The notes under the pieces: model-generated | Database searches by the model: none | What the model saw: the letters and a program-made list of their open reading frames with translations, nothing else | Told to the model about the DNA's origin: nothing | In this document: piece after piece, positions 22,344-30,573 of the stretch | Position numbering within the stretch: the first letter of the stretch is position 1 | Layout of the letters: the number at the start of each line of letters is the position of its first letter | Assembly: GCF_008386495.1 (NCBI RefSeq) | Contig: NZ_VTHJ01000010.1 | Span: 1-42,652, forward strand | Source of the DNA: Streptomyces tailanensis | GTDB taxonomy: Bacteria > Actinomycetota > Actinomycetes > Streptomycetales > Streptomycetaceae | Reading direction: 5' to 3' | Length of the DNA: 42,652 nucleotides | Position numbers and translations under genes: made by a program

Positions 22344-23771
22344 TCACTTTTCCAGAACTGGGACCCGTTCCCTCGGTACGAACCGCACCCGAGGACGCCC
22401 CTGCTTCCACCCCAGCGACAGCCGCAGCCCACTGGCCCTGACCAGCACCAGACCCACCGTGATCGCGGCGGCCGTGGCGACGACGCCGCCGGCGACGAAG
22501 CCCGCGCGGGGGCCGTACGCGTCGGTGACCCAGCCGGCGATCGGCGCGCCCAGCGGCGTACCGCCGAGGAAGACCATCATGTAGAGGGCCATGACCCGGC
22601 CGCGCATGGCGGGGTCGGTGCCCATCTGGATGGCCGTGTTGGTGGTGACGTTCACCGTCAGGCCGAACATCCCTATCGGGGCCATGAGCAGCGCGAAGAT
22701 CCAGTACGACGGTGCCAGCGCCGCCACGATCTCCAGGACGCCGAAGGCCAGCGCCCCCGCGATCAGGACGCGCAGCCGGGCCGTACCGCGCCGGGCCGCG
22801 AGCAGGGCGCCGGAGACCGAGCCGACGGCCATGAGGGTGTTGAAGAGGCTGTACGAGCCGGCGCCGGAGTGGAACACGTCGTCCGCGTACGCCGAGAGCC
22901 AGACCGGGAAGTTGAAGCCGAAGGTGCCGATGAAACCGACGAGCACGATCGGCCAGAGCAGTTCGGGGCGCCCGGCGACATAGCGCAGGCCCTCGCGGAG
23001 CTGGCCCTTGCCGCGGGGTGCGCGGCGGGCGGGGTGCAGGTCGCGGGCCCGCATCAGCAGCAGGCCGGCGATGGGGGCGACGAAGGAGAGGCCGTTGTAG
23101 AGGAAGGCCCAGCCCGTGCCGACGGTGGTGATCAGCACACCGGCGACGGCGGGGCCGACCAGCCGGGCCGACTGGAAGTTGGCGGAGTTCAGGCTGACCG
23201 CGTTCTGCAGTTGTTCGGGGCCGACCATCTCCGACACGAACGACTGACGGGCCGGGTTGTCGACCACGGTCGCCATACCCACGGCGAAGGCGGCGAGGTA
23301 CACATGCCAGACCTGTACGTACCCCGAGAGCGTCAGCGCGGCGAGCGCGAGCCCGGTCACCGCCATCGACGTCTGCGTCAGGAACAACAGCCGCCGCTTC
23401 GGGAACCGGTCCACCAGCACCCCGCCGTACAGCCCGAACAACAGCATCGGCAGGAACTGCAGCGCCATCGTCACACCGACCGCCGTGGACGACCCCGTCA
23501 GGCTCAGCACCAGCCAGTCCTGCGCGATCCGCTGCATCCAGGTACCGACGTTCGACACCACCTGCCCGACGAAGAACAGCCGGTAGTTCCGGATCCGCAA
23601 GGAACGGAACATGGACGCACGCTCACGGGGGCCGGGGGACTCGGGGGACTCGGAGGCGGCTGGTGGACCGGGGTTGGTATCCGGTGGGGCTTCGGGGACG
23701 CCGGGGGTGGGCGGGGACTCGTGGGCGGTCGTCGGTGCGGGGGCGGAAGCTGCTCCGGGTCCCGTACTCAA
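22344..23771 (-). CDS. MFS exporter (EntS-like, MFS_3)
   Basis: 475 aa from TTG 23771 (GGAGG 10 bases upstream). The first 50 residues are a Pro/Ser/Glu-rich disordered tail; the membrane domain starts at MFRSLRIRNYRLFFVGQVVS. The MFS_3 pattern is clear: NVGTWMQRIAQDWLVLSL, the loop GGVLVDRFPKRRLLFLTQ, and ATVVDNPARQSFVSEMV in helix 5. Such proteins export siderophores or drugs by proton antiport. A MarR-type regulator lies upstream on the same strand (261-base gap with nothing else visible) and may control it. Followed by thpR and a micro-ORF. Confidence 0.92.
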   Translation of the reverse strand: MSTGPGAASAPAPTTAHESPPTPGVPEAPPDTNPGPPAASESPESPGPRERASMFRSLRIRNYRLFFVGQVVSNVGTWMQRIAQDWLVLSLTGSSTAVGVTMALQFLPMLLFGLYGGVLVDRFPKRRLLFLTQTSMAVTGLALAALTLSGYVQVWHVYLAAFAVGMATVVDNPARQSFVSEMVGPEQLQNAVSLNSANFQSARLVGPAVAGVLITTVGTGWAFLYNGLSFVAPIAGLLLMRARDLHPARRAPRGKGQLREGLRYVAGRPELLWPIVLVGFIGTFGFNFPVWLSAYADDVFHSGAGSYSLFNTLMAVGSVSGALLAARRGTARLRVLIAGALAFGVLEIVAALAPSYWIFALLMAPIGMFGLTVNVTTNTAIQMGTDPAMRGRVMALYMMVFLGGTPLGAPIAGWVTDAYGPRAGFVAGGVVATAAAITVGLVLVRASGLRLSLGWKQGRPRVRFVPRERVPVLEK

Positions 23772-24032
23772 AGGGGTTCGCCTCCTTGCGTGAAACGTGT
23801 GCGCGTACTGCGGTTCGTGAGCCTCACCGCTCCTGTTCTGTCTGCTTCTGTCTGCTGGTTTTCGGCTCCGCCCATGCGCGGTCCGAGAAGGCGCACGGTC
23901 TGAACGACGGGGCGTACCGGCGTTCAGTGCGGCGTGCTGGCGTCCGTTCCGGCGACCGGTGTCCGACCAGGCGCACCGGACACTCCCGGCGCGCCCGAAC
24001 GGTCGGACGGCCGCCCCCGGGGGTCTCCGGGG

Positions 24033-24473
24033 TCACAAATGCGCGAGCTTCTCCAGTACCGGCGCGGCGGCGCGGAGCTTGGCCCACTCCTCCTCGTCGA
24101 GGCCCTCGACCAGCGACGCGAGGAACGCGTTGCGCTTGCGGCGGCTCTCCTCGAGCATCGCCTCGGCCCGCTCGGTCTGGGTGACCACCTTCTGCCGCCG
24201 GTCTTCGGGGTGCGGCTCCAGCTTCACCAGCCCCTTGCTCTCCAGCAGGGCGACGATGCGGGTCATCGACGGCGGCTGCACATGCTCCTTGCGGGCGAGT
24301 TCGCCCGGCGTCGCCGTACCGCAGCGGGCGAGGGTGCCGAGCACCGACATCTCGGTCGGGCTCAGCGACTCGTCGACCCTCTGGTGCTTGAGCCGACGGG
24401 ACAGGCGCATCACGGCGGACCGCAGCGCGTTCACGGCGGCCTCGTCGTCGCCATGGGTGGTGAGGTCAGGCAT
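24033..24473 (-). CDS. MarR-family transcriptional regulator
   Basis: 146 aa from ATG 24473. MarR fold: AVMRLSRRLKHQRVDESLSP, winged helix-turn-helix TEMSVLGTLARCGTATPGEL, recognition helix VQPPSMTRIVALLESKGLV, wing PHPEDRRQKVVTQT. It binds DNA as a dimer. Upstream, on the AT-rich side shared with a divergent ribbon-helix-helix gene, are several inverted repeats (24477-24506, 24541-24588) that could be its operators. The next gene downstream is an MFS exporter, a common target of MarR repressors. The ligand is unknown. Confidence 0.93.
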   Translation of the reverse strand: MPDLTTHGDDEAAVNALRSAVMRLSRRLKHQRVDESLSPTEMSVLGTLARCGTATPGELARKEHVQPPSMTRIVALLESKGLVKLEPHPEDRRQKVVTQTERAEAMLEESRRKRNAFLASLVEGLDEEEWAKLRAAAPVLEKLAHL

Positions 24474-24476
24474 GTT

Positions 24477-24506
24477 CTTTAGCGTAACTCATTACCCTCC
24501 CTAAAG
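24477..24506. promoter_or_regulatory. Inverted repeats at the MarR start
   Basis: CTTTAG (24477-24482) and CTAAAG (24501-24506) enclose a second dyad, GTAA-CTCA-TTAC (24484-24495). The position just before the marR start codon suits an autoregulatory operator. Confidence 0.55.
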
Positions 24507-24540
24507 ACCACTCGAACGGCACTGCGCCGACGTTAATCCC

Positions 24541-24588
24541 GTCACGTATTTCATCACTCATACGAGTAACTAATACGCAGAACGTGAC
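24541..24588. promoter_or_regulatory. Nested inverted repeat upstream of the ribbon-helix-helix gene
   Basis: GTCACG (24541-24546) pairs with CGTGAC (24583-24588), and inside it CGTATT (24545-24550) pairs with AATACG (24572-24577). The AT content is high for this genome. It is a plausible divergent promoter/operator between marR and the ribbon-helix-helix gene. Confidence 0.5.
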
Positions 24589-24622
24589 ACAGTCGGCCAG
24601 GGCGTACCCGACCCTGATACCC

Positions 24623-24805
24623 ATGGGGACCACTGTGCTCAGCCTGCGGATAGACGGGGAGCTGCTCGACCGGCTCCGGAACCACGCGGCGAAGAGGGGA
24701 ATGAGCGTCCAGGACTATGTGATCCAGACGCTCATGCGCGACGACTTCGACCAGCGCTTCCAGACCGCCGTCGAGAAGACGGAAAAGTTCTACGGGGTCA
24801 GGTGA
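24623..24805 (+). CDS. Small ribbon-helix-helix protein
   Basis: 60 aa from ATG 24623 (an in-frame GTG at 24584 would give 73 aa). The N-terminal strand TTVLSLRIDGELLDRLRNHA and the helices KRGMSVQDYVIQTLMRDDF fit the ribbon-helix-helix (MetJ/Arc) DNA-binding fold; the rest (FQTAVEKTEKFYGVR) is a short amphipathic tail. Such 60-aa proteins are often antitoxins, but no toxin frame follows and the family is conserved alone in Streptomyces, so a chromosomal regulator is more likely. No clear ribosome site for the ATG. Divergent from marR. Confidence 0.8.
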   Translation: MGTTVLSLRIDGELLDRLRNHAAKRGMSVQDYVIQTLMRDDFDQRFQTAVEKTEKFYGVR

Positions 24806-24851
24806 GACCAGCCATCACGTGGGCCCCGGCGGCCGGGCGCAGGACGACGAA

Positions 24852-24892
24852 GGGATGAAACCCATGCGCGGAAGGGGATGAAACGCATGCCC
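24852..24892. repeat. Tandem GGGATGAAACsCATGC repeat before the DUF2530 gene
   Basis: GGGATGAAACCCATGC (24852-24867) is followed by GGGATGAAACGCATGC (24875-24890), 23 bases apart and just upstream of ATG 24907. Possibly a regulator-binding pair or a small duplication. Confidence 0.6.
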
Positions 24893-24906
24893 GTAAGCTG
24901 TGCCCC

Positions 24907-25218
24907 ATGGCGAAGTGGACCCCCAAGCACGAGGCACCGGAGCCCCTGGAAGGCCCCGTGGTCGCGACCATCACCGGCGGCACGATCCTCTGGTTCGTCC
25001 TCTTCGTCGTCCAGATCCCGTTCTACGGCTGGTACGACGACCACGGGCACACGTGGTGGCTGTGGACGTGCCTCGCGGGCGGCGGGCTCGGCCTCTACGG
25101 CACCTGGTTCGTACGGAAGCGGGAAGCGACCATCAAGCGGAACGCGGCGATCAAGGCGGCCGCCGAGCAGGCGGAGTCGGCGGAGCCGGTAAAGCCCGTG
25201 GAGTCGGAGACTCCGTAA
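24907..25218 (+). CDS. DUF2530 two-pass membrane protein
   Basis: 103 aa from ATG 24907. A charged N-terminus (MAKWTPKHEAPEPLEGPVV) leads to two membrane helices (TITGGTILWFVLFVVQIPFY and HTWWLWTCLAGGGLGLYGTW), then a basic/acidic tail (RKREATIKRNAAIKAAAEQA). This is the actinobacterial DUF2530 pattern. Function unknown. It is upstream of a P-type ATPase with a 124-base gap, so it is probably separately transcribed. Confidence 0.85.
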   Translation: MAKWTPKHEAPEPLEGPVVATITGGTILWFVLFVVQIPFYGWYDDHGHTWWLWTCLAGGGLGLYGTWFVRKREATIKRNAAIKAAAEQAESAEPVKPVESETP

Positions 25219-25342
25219 GGCACCCGTACGGGAGACCCGTACCACCACGGCACCACCCCCTCCCCTCCCCCCGTCCTCCCCTGGTCGGATCTTTGGCCCA
25301 CTCGGCAGGTGAACGCTCAAATCCGCCCGTACCGTCGGATCC

Positions 25343-27763
25343 ATGACGCACATCGGCCCGGGCACCGACCTCGATCCTGTGCACCCCATGCGCCCCACCC
25401 CTGCCTCGCGGACGGCCTCGGCCACGAGGCGGGCGCGCGGTCTGACCGCCGCAGAGGTGGCCGGGCGGGTGGCCCGCGGCGAGGTGAACGACGTCCCCGT
25501 GCGCAGCAGCCGCTCCACGGTGGACATCGTCCGCGCGAACGTCTTCACCCGGTTCAACGCGATCATCGGCGTGCTCTGGCTGATCATGCTGTTCGTGGCG
25601 CCGATCCAGGACAGCCTGTTCGGTTTCGTGATCCTCGCCAACACGGGCATCGGCATCGTCCAGGAGTGGCGGGCGAAGAAGACCCTGGACTCGCTGGCCG
25701 TCATCGGCGAGGCGAAACCGACGGTGCGACGGGACGGGGTGGCGGCCGAGGTCGGCACCTCCGACATCGTCCTCGGGGACCTCATCGAGATCGGGCCCGG
25801 CGACAAGATCGTCGTGGACGGGGAGTGCGTCGAGACCGACGGCCTGGAGATCGACGAGTCGCTGCTCACCGGCGAGGCCGACCCGGTCGTCAAGCAGCCC
25901 GGTGACCAGGTGATGTCGGGCAGTTTCGTGGTCGCGGGCGGCGGGGCCTTCACCGCGACGAAGGTCGGCCGGGAGGCATACGCGGCCCAGCTGGCCGAGG
26001 AGGCGTCCCGCTTCACCCTCGTCCACTCGGAGCTGCGCTCCGGCATCTCCACGATCCTCAAGTACGTGACGTGGATGATGGTCCCGACCGCGATCGGACT
26101 GATCATCAGCCAGCTGATCGTGAAGCAGAACGACTTCAAGGACTCCGTCGCCCGCACGGTCGGCGGCATCGTCCCCATGGTCCCCGAGGGCCTGGTGCTC
26201 CTGACCTCCGTCGCCTTCGCGATCGGCGTGATCCGCCTCGGCCGCAAGCAGTGCCTGGTGCAGGAGCTGCCGGCCATCGAGGGCCTGGCCCGCGTCGACA
26301 CCGTATGCCTGGACAAGACGGGCACGCTGACCGAGGGCGGCATGGACGTCACGGAGCTCCGCGCCCTGGGCGGCAGCGACGAGTCGTACGTACGACGGGT
26401 CCTCGGCGCGCTGGGCGAATCGGACCCTCGCCCGAACGCGTCGTTGCAGGCCATCATCGACGCCTACCCGGACAGCGAGGACTGGCGCTGCACGGAGTCG
26501 CTGCCGTTCTCCTCGGCCCGCAAGTACAGCGGGGCGTCCTTCAGCGAGGGCAACGGCGAGGCCAGCACCTGGCTGCTCGGCGCCCCCGACGTCCTCCTCG
26601 CGGACGACGACCCGGCCCTCACGGAGACGGCCCGCCTCAACGAGGAAGGCCTACGGGTCCTGCTGCTGGCCCGGGTCTCCCGCGAGCTGGACGATCCGGA
26701 CGTCGCCCGCGAGGTGAAGCCGACCGCCCTCGTCGTACTCGAACAACGGCTGCGCCCCGACGCCGCCGACACCCTGCGCTACTTCGAGGAGCAGAACGTA
26801 CGGCCGAAGGTCATCTCCGGCGACAACGCGGTGTCGGTCGGTGCGGTGGCCGGAAAGCTGGGCCTGACGGGGGAGGTGGTGGACGCCCGCCGGATCCCCG
26901 CCGAACGCGACGGCATGGCGACGGCCCTCGACTCCGGCACGGTCTTCGGCCGCGTCACCCCGCGGCAGAAACGGGACATGGTCGGCGCCCTCCAGTCCCA
27001 CGGCCACACGGTCGCGATGACGGGCGACGGCGTGAACGACGTCCTGGCCCTCAAGGACGCCGACATCGGCGTGGCGATGGGCTCGGGCTCGGAGGCCAGC
27101 AAGGCCGTCGCCCAGATCGTGCTGCTGAACAACAGCTTCGCGACCCTGCCGTCGGTGGTCGCGGAGGGCCGCCGGGTGATCGGCAACATCACCCGCGTCG
27201 CCACCCTGTTCCTGGTCAAGACGGTCTACTCGGTGCTGCTGGCGATCCTGGTGGTCTGCCGGCAGGTCGAATACCCCTTCCTCCCCCGCCACCTGACCCT
27301 CCTCTCCACCCTGACGATCGGCGTCCCGGCCTTCTTCCTGGCCCTGGCCCCCAACAAGGAGCGGGCGCAACCCCACTTCGTCCGCCGAGTGATGCGGTAC
27401 GCGATCCCGGGCGGCGCCCTCGCCGCCCTGGCCACCTTCGCCACGTACCTGCTCGCCCGCCACTACTACCGGGGTGAGGGAGCGCTGGAAGCCGAGACCA
27501 GCGTGGCGACGTTGACCCTCTTCCTGATCTCCATCTGGGTCCTGGCGATCATCGCCCGCCCCTACACCTGGTGGCGTCTCGGCTTGGTCGCGGCGATGGG
27601 CGCCGGGTTCCTGCTGGTCCTCGTCGTGCCCTGGCTCCAGGACTTCTTCGCGCTGCGGCTGGTGGGTACGACGATGCCGTGGGCGGCGGTCGCCATCGCG
27701 GCCGGGGCGGCGGCGGCCCTGGAGTTCCTGTGGAGGTGGGTGGATCACCGGTTCCCGGCGTAG
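25343..27763 (+). CDS. P-type cation ATPase, CtpE-like (calcium transport candidate)
   Basis: 806 aa from ATG 25343. All P-type landmarks are present: actuator-loop ESLLTGEADPV, helix-4 motif VPEGLVLL (Pro281), phosphorylated Asp324 in CLDKTGTLTEGG, and hinge MTGDGVNDVLALKDADIGVA (Asp562). About ten membrane helices are seen. There is no heavy-metal domain and no CPx motif, so it is not a P1B pump. The PEGL helix-4 motif and the overall length resemble CtpE of Mycobacterium, which has been linked to calcium uptake; that assignment is by family likeness only. It is followed by an NCS1 permease after 133 bases. Confidence 0.92.
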   Translation: MTHIGPGTDLDPVHPMRPTPASRTASATRRARGLTAAEVAGRVARGEVNDVPVRSSRSTVDIVRANVFTRFNAIIGVLWLIMLFVAPIQDSLFGFVILANTGIGIVQEWRAKKTLDSLAVIGEAKPTVRRDGVAAEVGTSDIVLGDLIEIGPGDKIVVDGECVETDGLEIDESLLTGEADPVVKQPGDQVMSGSFVVAGGGAFTATKVGREAYAAQLAEEASRFTLVHSELRSGISTILKYVTWMMVPTAIGLIISQLIVKQNDFKDSVARTVGGIVPMVPEGLVLLTSVAFAIGVIRLGRKQCLVQELPAIEGLARVDTVCLDKTGTLTEGGMDVTELRALGGSDESYVRRVLGALGESDPRPNASLQAIIDAYPDSEDWRCTESLPFSSARKYSGASFSEGNGEASTWLLGAPDVLLADDDPALTETARLNEEGLRVLLLARVSRELDDPDVAREVKPTALVVLEQRLRPDAADTLRYFEEQNVRPKVISGDNAVSVGAVAGKLGLTGEVVDARRIPAERDGMATALDSGTVFGRVTPRQKRDMVGALQSHGHTVAMTGDGVNDVLALKDADIGVAMGSGSEASKAVAQIVLLNNSFATLPSVVAEGRRVIGNITRVATLFLVKTVYSVLLAILVVCRQVEYPFLPRHLTLLSTLTIGVPAFFLALAPNKERAQPHFVRRVMRYAIPGGALAALATFATYLLARHYYRGEGALEAETSVATLTLFLISIWVLAIIARPYTWWRLGLVAAMGAGFLLVLVVPWLQDFFALRLVGTTMPWAAVAIAAGAAAALEFLWRWVDHRFPA

Positions 27764-27896
27764 CGGCTCCGCTGGACGGAAGCAGAATTCCGTTGACCGG
27801 GAAGTTACAGGACCGACATGCCGGAGAAATCCATCACTCGTTCCCTGTACGCGATCGAGCGCCGTTGGGGCGGCCCGCGCAGGGAGATGAAGAGCG

Positions 27897-29402
27897 ATGA
27901 CAGACACCACCGACGCAGGGACGGGAAACAGAGGCACGACGGCACCCGTGCCCCTCCCCGAGGGGTACTCCCCCCGCCTCTACAACGAGGACCTCGCCCC
28001 CGCCACCGAGCGCAAGTGGGGCGCGTTCAGCATCTTCAACGTCTGGACCTCCGACGTACACAGTCTGTTCGGCTACTTCCTGGCCGCCAGCCTGTTCCTC
28101 GTCGCCGGGAACACCTTCAAGTTCCTCATCGGCATCGGCGTCGGCTCGCTGATCATCTACTGGCTGATGACCCTCATCGGCAAGGCGGGCGTGAAGACCG
28201 GCGTCCCGTACCCCGTCCTCGCCCGCGCCTCCTTCGGCACGTTCGGCGCCAACGTCCCGGCGCTCGTCCGAGCCGTGGTCGCCACCTTCTGGTACGGCGC
28301 CCAGACCAGCGCGGCGGCGGGCGCGATCGTCGCCTTCCTGATCCGCTACGACGGCCCGAAGAACCTGCACGAGACGACCACCCTCCTCGACCACACCGGT
28401 CTGGAGGTCATCTGCTACCTCTTCGTCTGGGCCGCCCAGCTGCTGATCATCAGCAAGGGCATGGAGACCGTTCGCCGCTTCCAGGACTTCGCGGGCCCGG
28501 CGGTGTGGCTGATGATGCTGATCCTGGCGGTGGGCCTCTCCATCAAGGCAGGCACGCTGTCCTTCTCCGTCGACATGCCGGCCGCCGATCTCGCCGCCCT
28601 GGCCAAGACCGCCACCGGGCTGGACGTGACCCCGGGCTCCTTCGCCGCCATCGCGGCCATCGCGGCCACCTGGGTGACGTACTTCGCCGCCCTCTTCCTC
28701 AACTTCGGCGACTTCGCGCGCTTCACACCGGACGAGAAGACCCTGCGCAAAGGCAACGTCTGGGGTCTGCCGGTCAACCTCATCCTGTTCTCGCTGGTCG
28801 CCGCCCTGACGACCGCCTCCGCGAGCAAGGTCTACGGCGAGGTCATCCTCGAACCGGCCGCTATCTCCGCCAAGTTCGACAGCGCGTTCCTGGTCCTCCT
28901 GGCGGCCCTGACCTTCGCCGTCGCCACCCTGGGCATCAACGTCGTCGCCAACTTCGTCAGCCCTGCCTTCGACTTCGCCAACGTCGCCCCGAAGCACATC
29001 ACGTTCCGCCGGGGCGGCCTGATAGCCGCCGTCATAGCCCTCCTGCTCTACCCCCTCCACCCCTGGGACAACGCCCCCAGCTTCGTCAACGCCATCGGCT
29101 CGACCATGGGCCCGATCTTCGGCGTCCTGGTCGTCGACTACTACCTGCTCCGCAAGGCACAGTTGAACGTCCCCGCCCTCTACAAGGAGGACGGCGAGTT
29201 CCGCTTCCAGGGCGGCTGGAACATACGCGCCTTCATCGCGGCGGGCATCGGCGCCGTCTTCTCCAGCATCCTGCCGGTCTACGGCCCCGAGGGCTACGGC
29301 GCGACCCTCGGCCCGTACTCCTGGTTCATCGGGGTCGCGATCGCCGGAGCGATCTACTTCGCGGTGAGCGGCGCGAAGAGCCCGCTGGCCGCCAGAGCTT
29401 GA
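27897..29402 (+). CDS. NCS1-family nucleobase/hydantoin permease
   Basis: 501 aa from ATG 27897 with a GGGAG...AAGAG ribosome region. NCS1 signature: LYNEDLAPATERKWGAFSIF, NVWTSDVHSLFGYFLA, GVPYPVLARASFGTFGANVP, VATFWYGAQTSAAAG, and later NFGDFARFTPDEKTLRKGN. About 12 membrane helices. The family imports cytosine, uracil, allantoin or hydantoins with sodium or protons. The substrate cannot be told from sequence; no catabolic genes are adjacent. A possible upstream ATG in another frame (27818) was rejected as a shadow. Confidence 0.93.
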   Translation: MTDTTDAGTGNRGTTAPVPLPEGYSPRLYNEDLAPATERKWGAFSIFNVWTSDVHSLFGYFLAASLFLVAGNTFKFLIGIGVGSLIIYWLMTLIGKAGVKTGVPYPVLARASFGTFGANVPALVRAVVATFWYGAQTSAAAGAIVAFLIRYDGPKNLHETTTLLDHTGLEVICYLFVWAAQLLIISKGMETVRRFQDFAGPAVWLMMLILAVGLSIKAGTLSFSVDMPAADLAALAKTATGLDVTPGSFAAIAAIAATWVTYFAALFLNFGDFARFTPDEKTLRKGNVWGLPVNLILFSLVAALTTASASKVYGEVILEPAAISAKFDSAFLVLLAALTFAVATLGINVVANFVSPAFDFANVAPKHITFRRGGLIAAVIALLLYPLHPWDNAPSFVNAIGSTMGPIFGVLVVDYYLLRKAQLNVPALYKEDGEFRFQGGWNIRAFIAAGIGAVFSSILPVYGPEGYGATLGPYSWFIGVAIAGAIYFAVSGAKSPLAARA

Positions 29403-29443
29403 CCTCGTAACGCCCGCTCTCACTGCTCTCAGCTGTGCGACTG

Positions 29444-30364
29444 CTACTTGACGTCGATGGCGTCGCCCGCGGACGTCGCGGTCGTCGTGCCGTTGCTGCC
29501 CGCGAAGACGAAGCGGTAGGAGCCGTCGGCGGTGGCCTTGACGGTGGTCTTGATGGCGCCCGTGGAGGACGTCTTGACCGTCTTGACGTCCTTGTAGACG
29601 GACGTGCCCTTCTTCTTGAACTGGAGCTTCACGGGCTGGCCGCCGTAGCCGGGGGTCTTGTTGGTGTCCCAGTTGGCGCGGGTCAGCTTGCTCGTGACCG
29701 TGATGGTCTTGCCCTTCTTGACCGGCTCGGGGGCGGCGTTGGCGCCCGCGAGCTTCGCCTGGCGCTGGACCTTGACGGTGCCGAGCTTGCCCTGCCAGGT
29801 CTCGTCGAACTCTTCGTTCGCCTCGTCGGCCCGGATGGCGAGGCCGCCCACCTTCCAGGTTCCGGCCAGGGAGTTGGCGAGGTCGCCCGCGCCCGGCCGG
29901 ATGTCGATGATCGCCTTGCAGGTGGCGGTGGTCGAGGTCTTGTCGACACAGGTCGCCGGGTTGTCGCCGAAGAGGACCGGGTCCTTGAAGTCCTGCGCCA
30001 CCGAGGTGGGCATCGACTTGAAGTACAGGAACGGGCCGTTGAGGACGTCTGACGCGGTGACGTCGAGGCCTGCGGCGTGCTTGAGCGTGTAGGTGACCGG
30101 CACCTTCACGTGCTTGGTCGCACCCACGGCGATCGCCTTGCCGCCGTTCACCTTCACATTGGTGAAGGTGACGTCGAGGTCCCCCGCGGTCGCGTCGGCG
30201 GCGGTGGCCGCGCCGAACGCCGACGGCCCGGCACCGGCGGAGACCGCCGCCGCCCAGCTCGGGGACGCCGAGTCACCGGCGGCGTACGCGGCCGGGACGG
30301 CGAAGGCGGAGACGGCGAGGACGAGGGCGCCGGAGACGGCGACCGTGGTGGCTCGTACGCGCAT
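29444..30364 (-). CDS. Secreted protein of a tandem paralogue pair (first)
   Basis: 306 aa from ATG 30364, with GGGGGGAACACATC before it. Signal peptide: MRVRATTVAVSGALVLAVSA, cleavage near AAYAAG. The middle has immunoglobulin-like strands with a Cys pair (ATCVDKTSTTATCKAIID). The last 95 residues (PEPVKKGKTITVTSKLTRAN, then SVYKDVKTVKTSSTGAIKTT, then YRFVFAGSNG) form a repeat-like beta domain also found in its neighbour (30574-31353) and widely in streptomycete secreted proteins. Function unknown. It and its paralogue are about 40% alike over the C-terminal half by eye, and are separated by a terminator and an AGATCTG repeat array, so each has its own transcript. Confidence 0.85.
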   Translation of the reverse strand: MRVRATTVAVSGALVLAVSAFAVPAAYAAGDSASPSWAAAVSAGAGPSAFGAATAADATAGDLDVTFTNVKVNGGKAIAVGATKHVKVPVTYTLKHAAGLDVTASDVLNGPFLYFKSMPTSVAQDFKDPVLFGDNPATCVDKTSTTATCKAIIDIRPGAGDLANSLAGTWKVGGLAIRADEANEEFDETWQGKLGTVKVQRQAKLAGANAAPEPVKKGKTITVTSKLTRANWDTNKTPGYGGQPVKLQFKKKGTSVYKDVKTVKTSSTGAIKTTVKATADGSYRFVFAGSNGTTTATSAGDAIDVK

Positions 30365-30462
30365 GATGTGTTCCCCCCTGGTGGAACAGATGTGGGCGGC
30401 CCGGCGGTCGTCCGCGCGGGAGGCCTGGGTGGGCCGCGGGTCCGTTGACCCGCGCGATCTCA

Positions 30463-30498
30463 AGATCTGCAGCTAGATCTGTCGGTAGATCTGTCGCG
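30463..30498. repeat. AGATCTG array, three copies at 12-bp steps
   Basis: AGATCTG begins at 30463, 30475 and 30487, exactly 12 bases apart. It lies about 100 bases upstream of the first paralogue's start on the minus strand. AT content is high locally; a possible regulator-binding array. Confidence 0.7.
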
Positions 30499-30502
30499 TG
30501 GC

Positions 30503-30531
30503 GGGACGCGCCGGGTCATCCGGCGCGTCCC
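30503..30531 (-). terminator. Hairpin terminator after the second paralogue
   Basis: Perfect 12-bp stem GGGACGCGCCGG / CCGGCGCGTCCC with a 5-base loop, 43 bases past the stop of the 30574-31353 gene. Confidence 0.8.
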
Positions 30532-30573
30532 ACTGAGCGTGTTTCCGACCCGAGGACTGAGCCCCCGGACGGC

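Noticed and set aside
24623..24805. Ribbon-helix-helix protein as the antitoxin of a toxin-antitoxin pair
   Set aside because: No toxin-like frame overlaps or follows; the next gene is a membrane protein 100 bases away.
27818..27900. Small frame starting ATG 27818 before the NCS1 permease as a leader peptide
   Set aside because: It has no stop before running far into the permease in another frame and shows no regulatory structure.
30463..30498. AGATCTG array as a CRISPR
   Set aside because: Repeat unit is only 7 bases with 5-base spacers and three copies, and no cas gene is present.
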